Assembly (NCBI GenBank): GCA_021827705.1
Contig: JAKAUQ010000024.1
Coordinates: 32,539-96,538 of the forward strand
Origin: Actinomycetes bacterium
GTDB taxonomy: Bacteria; Actinomycetota; Acidimicrobiia; Acidimicrobiales; RAAP-2
DNA: 64,000 nucleotides
Direction: 5' to 3'
Every line of letters begins with the position of its first letter. Within the stretch, counting starts at the first letter, position 1. The position numbers and the translations under genes are program-made. Under the pieces are notes generated by a model. The model searched no databases and was not told where the DNA came from. It saw only the letters and a program-made list of their open reading frames with translations. This document shows positions 60,776-64,000 of the stretch, piece after piece.

Positions 60776-61752
60776 GCCTGGAGCTCCTGGGCCACCTGGC
60801 CGGCGAAGTAGGTGAGGATGAAGTCGGCACCGGCCCGCTTGATCGCCGTCAGCTGCTCGAGAGCCACGGCCCCCTCGTCGATCCAGCCTCGCTCGCCCGC
60901 GGCCTTGACCATGGCGTACTCCCCGCTGACCTGGTACGCGGCCACCGGGACCGACACCGCCCGGCGCACGTCGGCCAGGATGTCCAGGTAGGTCAAGGCG
61001 GGCTTGACCATGACGATGTCGGCACCCTCGTCTACGTCGGTGCGCACCTCGCGCAGCGCCTCGTGCCGGTTGCGCCAGTCCTGCTGGTAGGCACGGCGAT
61101 CGCCCCCGCCGGCGATGGTCACGTCGACGGCCTCGCGGAAGGGGCCGTAGAGCGCGCTGGCGTACTTGACGCTGTAGGCCATCACGACGGTATCGACGTG
61201 CCCGGTCTCGTCGAGGGCCGCCCGGATTGCCCCGACCTGACCGTCCATCATGCCGCTCGGTCCCACGACGGCCGCGCCCGCCTCGGCCTGGGCCACCGCC
61301 GTGGCCGCATACAGGGGCAGCGTGGCGTCGTTGTCCACGGTGCCGTCGGGCGCCAGCACGCCGCAGTGCCCGTGCGTCACGTACTCGTCGAGGCAGAGGT
61401 CCGCCATGACCACGAGTTCGTCGCCGACGTCGTCGCGCAGCGCGCGCAGGGCGACCTGGACGACGCCGTCTGGGTCGTAGGCACCCGAGCCGCGCTCGTC
61501 CTTGCGGGCGGGAATGCCAAAGACGATGACGCCACCCACGCCGAGACGGTGCAGGCGACCGACCTCGGCGCGCAAGGAGGCGAGGGTGTGCTGGACCTGG
61601 CCGGGCAGGGATGCGATGGGCCGCGGCTCGTCACGGCCCTCCGCGACGAACAGCGGCGCGACCAGGTCAGCCGGCGAGATCGACGTCTCGGCGACCAGCC
61701 GGCGCAGGGCCGGTGTCCGCCGGAGTCGGCGGGGCCGCTCCAGGGGGAACAC
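60772..61752 (-). CDS. hemB: Porphobilinogen synthase (5-aminolevulinate dehydratase)
   Basis: 326 aa, octameric enzyme that joins two 5-aminolevulinates. Schiff-base lysines in AYSVKYASALYGPF and IVMVKPALTYLD. The active-site metal loop reads DLCLDEYVTHGHCG: the first and third cysteines of the zinc site (CxCx7C) remain but the middle one is Asp, an intermediate between zinc and magnesium types. GTG lies 6 nt after TAGTGT, whose TAG is the hemD stop, so hemB-hemL may be read from an internal leaderless promoter as well as from hemA. Confidence 0.96.
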   Translation of the reverse strand: MFPLERPRRLRRTPALRRLVAETSISPADLVAPLFVAEGRDEPRPIASLPGQVQHTLASLRAEVGRLHRLGVGGVIVFGIPARKDERGSGAYDPDGVVQVALRALRDDVGDELVVMADLCLDEYVTHGHCGVLAPDGTVDNDATLPLYAATAVAQAEAGAAVVGPSGMMDGQVGAIRAALDETGHVDTVVMAYSVKYASALYGPFREAVDVTIAGGGDRRAYQQDWRNRHEALREVRTDVDEGADIVMVKPALTYLDILADVRRAVSVPVAAYQVSGEYAMVKAAGERGWIDEGAVALEQLTAIKRAGADFILTYFAGQVAQELQA

Positions 61753-61764
61753 GAGCCCACACTA
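61753..61764 (-). promoter_or_regulatory. -10 hexamer fused to the hemD stop; leaderless start of hemB
   Basis: Minus strand TAGTGT-GGGCTC-GTG. The TAG at 61764-61762 is the hemD stop. Same hexamer as at 8114. Confidence 0.5.
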
Positions 61765-62454
61765 CGCGGGGTCGCCGTGGGGAGGGTCGGTGAGCGCGGC
61801 CAGCCGGGCGCCCGTGGCGCGATCCCAACCCACGAGCACCCGCTCGTGATCGCGTCGCACCGCCTCTTCGGTCGTCAAGCCGGGCACGACCACCCAGGCG
61901 CTCGCCGGGACGTGGGGACCGGCCACCCGCCACGCCGAGGGTGCGCCGATGACGACCGCGTCGGCCGACTCGAGGGCTCGCCGAGCGTCCGCGTCGAGCG
62001 CCTGGCCCACGGTCTCGTAGCACCACAGGGCGCGCCAGGCGATGCCGCGGCGGGTCAGCACCTCGCCCAGCTCGTCGCGAGCCTCCCGGGCCACCAGGGC
62101 CAGGACCGGCCCCTCGACGATCTGCTCGGCGATCTCGCCGGCCCGGGACGCCGTCGCCGCGGGCGGCCAGCCGACGCGAGCGAGGGCCTCCGCGGTCGCT
62201 GTCCCGATCGACCACACCGCTGCACCCGCGGCCAGGGCGCCAGCCACCAGCTCGACGTAGCCTACGGCCCGCGTGCTCGTGACCACCAGGGCGCGAGCGA
62301 ACGCGACCCCGAGGGACGTCGCCTCCTCGGCCACCTCGCCGGCGTCGCGGAAGCGCGTCGTCGTCACGGGCACCTCGATCAGGTCGGCCGACACCGGTAG
62401 CCAGTCGCGCAGGGCGTCGTTGCGCCCGCGCTCGCGGGTCGCCACGACGCGCAC
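61762..62454 (-). CDS. hemD: Uroporphyrinogen-III synthase
   Basis: 230 aa, two-lobed enzyme that closes and inverts ring D of hydroxymethylbilane. Sequence conservation in this family is low; the recognisable parts are ALVVTSTRAVGYVELVAGAL, AVWSIGTATAEALARVGW and DAVVIGAPSAWRVAG, plus the position between hemC and hemB. GTG at 62454 overlaps the hemC stop by 1 nt (TAGTG). The longer open frame upstream is a hemC shadow. Confidence 0.88.
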   Translation of the reverse strand: MRVVATRERGRNDALRDWLPVSADLIEVPVTTTRFRDAGEVAEEATSLGVAFARALVVTSTRAVGYVELVAGALAAGAAVWSIGTATAEALARVGWPPAATASRAGEIAEQIVEGPVLALVAREARDELGEVLTRRGIAWRALWCYETVGQALDADARRALESADAVVIGAPSAWRVAGPHVPASAWVVVPGLTTEEAVRRDHERVLVGWDRATGARLAALTDPPHGDPA

Positions 62455-63350
62455 TAGGCCCGCCAGCCCGGCAGCTCGGAACCGCGCAGGTCGTCGCGCA
62501 GGTGCCGGGCCAGAGCAGCGCCGAGCGCCTCGGGGTCCGTTCCGCGCAGCGTGGCGCGAACACTGCGACCACCGTCGGCCCCCACCATGGCGCCCGAGAT
62601 CTCGACCTGCCCCACCTCCCCAACCTGGGCGTGGGCACCAGCCGGGATCGTGCAGCCGGCACCGAGCTCGATCAGGAACGCACGCTCTGTGCGCACCGCC
62701 ACGTGAGCGGCGAGGTCGTCGATCGTCGCCAGAGCCGCGATGGTGGCCGCGTCCTGCTCGCGGCACTCCAGCGCCAGCGCTCCCTGGCCGACCTGGGGGG
62801 TGAACCAGACGACGTCGAGTCGTTCGCTCACCTGGTCGTCCAGCCCCAGGCGCTCCAGGGCGGCCACGGCGGCCACAATGGCATCCACGCCGCGCGTCAG
62901 GGCGGACAGCCGCGTCGCCATGTTGCCGCGCAGGCCGACGACGCTGAGGTCCGGACGATGCTCGAGCAGCAGGGCCCGCCGCCGCGGAGATCCCGTCGCC
63001 ACGGTCGCGCCCGGACCCAGCGCCGCCAGGGTCCGGCCCACGAGGGCATCGGCCGCGTCGCGGCGCTCGGGCACGGCGCACAGCACCAGGCCCGGCGGCG
63101 TTTGGCCGGGCAGGTCCTTGGCGCTGTGGACGGCCACGTCGGCGCGACCCGCCAGCACCGCCTCTTGGATCTCGATGGCGAAAGCGCCCTGACCGGCGAA
63201 CTCAACCAGGGGCCGCTCGGCGTGGCGGTCGCCACGCGTCTCGACCGTCACGAGCTCGGCGGGCACACCGCAGCCGGCCAGGCGGGCGCGCACCAGCTCG
63301 GCCTGGCGCAGCGCCAGCGGTGAGCGGCGCGTCGCCAGTCGCAGCGTCAT
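62454..63350 (-). CDS. hemC: Hydroxymethylbilane synthase (porphobilinogen deaminase)
   Basis: 298 aa. N-terminal LRLATRRSPLALRQAELVRA, catalytic Asp region AVHSAKDLPGQTPPGLVL, Arg-rich RRRALLLEHRPDLSVVGLRG, and the Cys that carries the dipyrromethane cofactor in FLIELGAGCTIPAGAHAQ. It polymerises four porphobilinogens. Overlaps hemA by 4 nt and hemD by 1 nt. Confidence 0.97.
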   Translation of the reverse strand: MTLRLATRRSPLALRQAELVRARLAGCGVPAELVTVETRGDRHAERPLVEFAGQGAFAIEIQEAVLAGRADVAVHSAKDLPGQTPPGLVLCAVPERRDAADALVGRTLAALGPGATVATGSPRRRALLLEHRPDLSVVGLRGNMATRLSALTRGVDAIVAAVAALERLGLDDQVSERLDVVWFTPQVGQGALALECREQDAATIAALATIDDLAAHVAVRTERAFLIELGAGCTIPAGAHAQVGEVGQVEISGAMVGADGGRSVRATLRGTDPEALGAALARHLRDDLRGSELPGWRA

Positions 63351-64000
63351 AGATCGAACAAGGTGCGCAAGGAGTCGCTGAGGCGGACGCCGTGCTCGCT
63401 CCCGGCTGCCTCCTTGAGCACCGCGGTGGGGCGATGGGCGATCTTGGCCACGACTGACCGCACGACCGAGGACAGCTGGTCACGCTGGTCGGGCGACCAC
63501 TCGGCAAACTCACCGGCACGGCGGGCCAGCTCAGTCGCGACGATCTCGTCGAAGTGCTCGCGCAGTGCGCGCACCACCGGGCTCGCGCCACGGCTGCGCC
63601 GGTCCTCGAGGTAGCGGTCCACGTCGGCCTCCACCATCGAGCGCGCGTGGCCGACGGCCTCGCGGCGTCCGACCAGTGCGGCATCGACGCGCTCGCGCAG
63701 GTCGTCGAGGTCGAGCCGCCGCACCCCGACGGCATCGGTGGGGACAACGGCGCGCGGCAGGCCGAGGTCGACCATTAGCAGCGGTCCGGTCACGGCGTGC
63801 TGGTGCGCGGTCGTCACCAGCGGGCCCGACGTCTCGGCGGCCACCACAGCCAGCCGCACGCGCGTGAGCAGCTCGGGCAGTGCGTCCAGGCCCGCGACGT
63901 GCACTCGCGGGTCCTCCAAGCTCTGCGCGAGGGACTCGGCGCGCGCCAGTGTCCGGTTGACGATAACCAGTTCGCCGATCGGTGGGTGCAGCCCGACCAG
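63347..64000 (-). CDS. hemA: Glutamyl-tRNA reductase, C-terminal part (runs off the window)
   Basis: 217 residues visible, in frame to the last base. The NADPH-domain strand LVIVNRTLARAESLAQ, then LLMVDLGLPRAV and the dimerisation helices (DVDRYLEDRRSRGASPVVRA, LREHFDEIVATELAR, SVVAKIAHRPTAVLKEAAG) are typical. It reduces glutamyl-tRNA to glutamate-1-semialdehyde, first step of the C5 heme pathway. The catalytic Cys region lies outside. First visible gene of the hemA-C-D-B-L transcript. Confidence 0.93.
   Translation of the reverse strand: MVGLHPPIGELVIVNRTLARAESLAQSLEDPRVHVAGLDALPELLTRVRLAVVAAETSGPLVTTAHQHAVTGPLLMVDLGLPRAVVPTDAVGVRRLDLDDLRERVDAALVGRREAVGHARSMVEADVDRYLEDRRSRGASPVVRALREHFDEIVATELARRAGEFAEWSPDQRDQLSSVVRSVVAKIAHRPTAVLKEAAGSEHGVRLSDSLRTLFDL

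Overview
The window is about 64 kb of very GC-rich bacterial DNA that reads as chromosome of a high-GC Actinomycetota lineage, most likely Acidimicrobiia or a close relative. Support for that: two WhiB-type Fe-S regulators, a QcrCAB-CtaE respiratory branch, a PF10103 (DUF2342) protein, a UPF0182 membrane protein, the MoxR/VWA pair resembling Rv0958/Rv0959, and many starts with no Shine-Dalgarno that sit 6 nt after a TANNNT hexamer, the arrangement expected of leaderless mRNAs. The class assignment is inference; no marker here fixes it.

Layout. 1-3362: the scar of a mobile element beside the initiator tRNA-fMet gene. It holds a frameshifted IS3-type transposase tail, a Fic protein, an excisionase-like HTH protein and a broken tyrosine integrase. 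3363-13452: tRNA-fMet, a UPF0182 protein, a DivIVA-like coiled-coil protein with a phage-head-like Cys/His tail, a PDZ/Lon-type protease, a HEAT protein, an MreB-like actin, a protease-dead PDZ protein, a DUF2342 protein and a small conserved hypothetical. 13586-18421: two whiB genes flanking a formiminotransferase, then a VWA/MoxR pair. 18418-26270: histidine utilisation (hutG, hutH, iclR, NCS1 permease, hutU, hutI). 26306-30246: qcrB, qcrA, qcrC, ctaE. 30301-32592: HelD helicase. 32725-36064: hemE, hemH, hemY. 36106-41210: a phosphoesterase-like/MprF-like fusion, a PAS-GAF-PAS sensor and an ATP-grasp enzyme. 41207-56215: a complete nuoA-N operon on the minus strand. 56291-59498: a geranylgeranyl-reductase-type flavoprotein, a ZIP transporter and an anchored protein of unknown role. 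59495-64000: hemL, hemB, hemD, hemC and the C-terminal part of hemA.

How the genes work together. Histidine is degraded by HutH, HutU and HutI to formiminoglutamate, which either an arginase-family enzyme (HutG-like) or a formiminotransferase could consume. An IclR regulator sits next to the permease, whose upstream region has a promoter and an adjacent palindrome. NADH from catabolism feeds complex I, the quinone pool (possibly modified by the reductase at 56291), the bcc complex and the cytochrome oxidase (CtaE here, other subunits elsewhere). Two heme clusters cover 5-aminolevulinate to uroporphyrinogen (hemA-C-D-B-L) and uroporphyrinogen to metallated porphyrin (hemE-H-Y).

Most notable signals: a repeated arrangement in which the upstream gene's stop codon (TAG or TAA) is also the first half of the next gene's -10 hexamer, with the next start exactly 9 nt past the stop (four cases); the DivIVA/Mu-F-like fusion; the degenerate phosphoesterase/MprF-like fusion; the hairpin burying the fic ribosome-binding site; and perfect palindromes upstream of whiB and of the hut-cluster permease.
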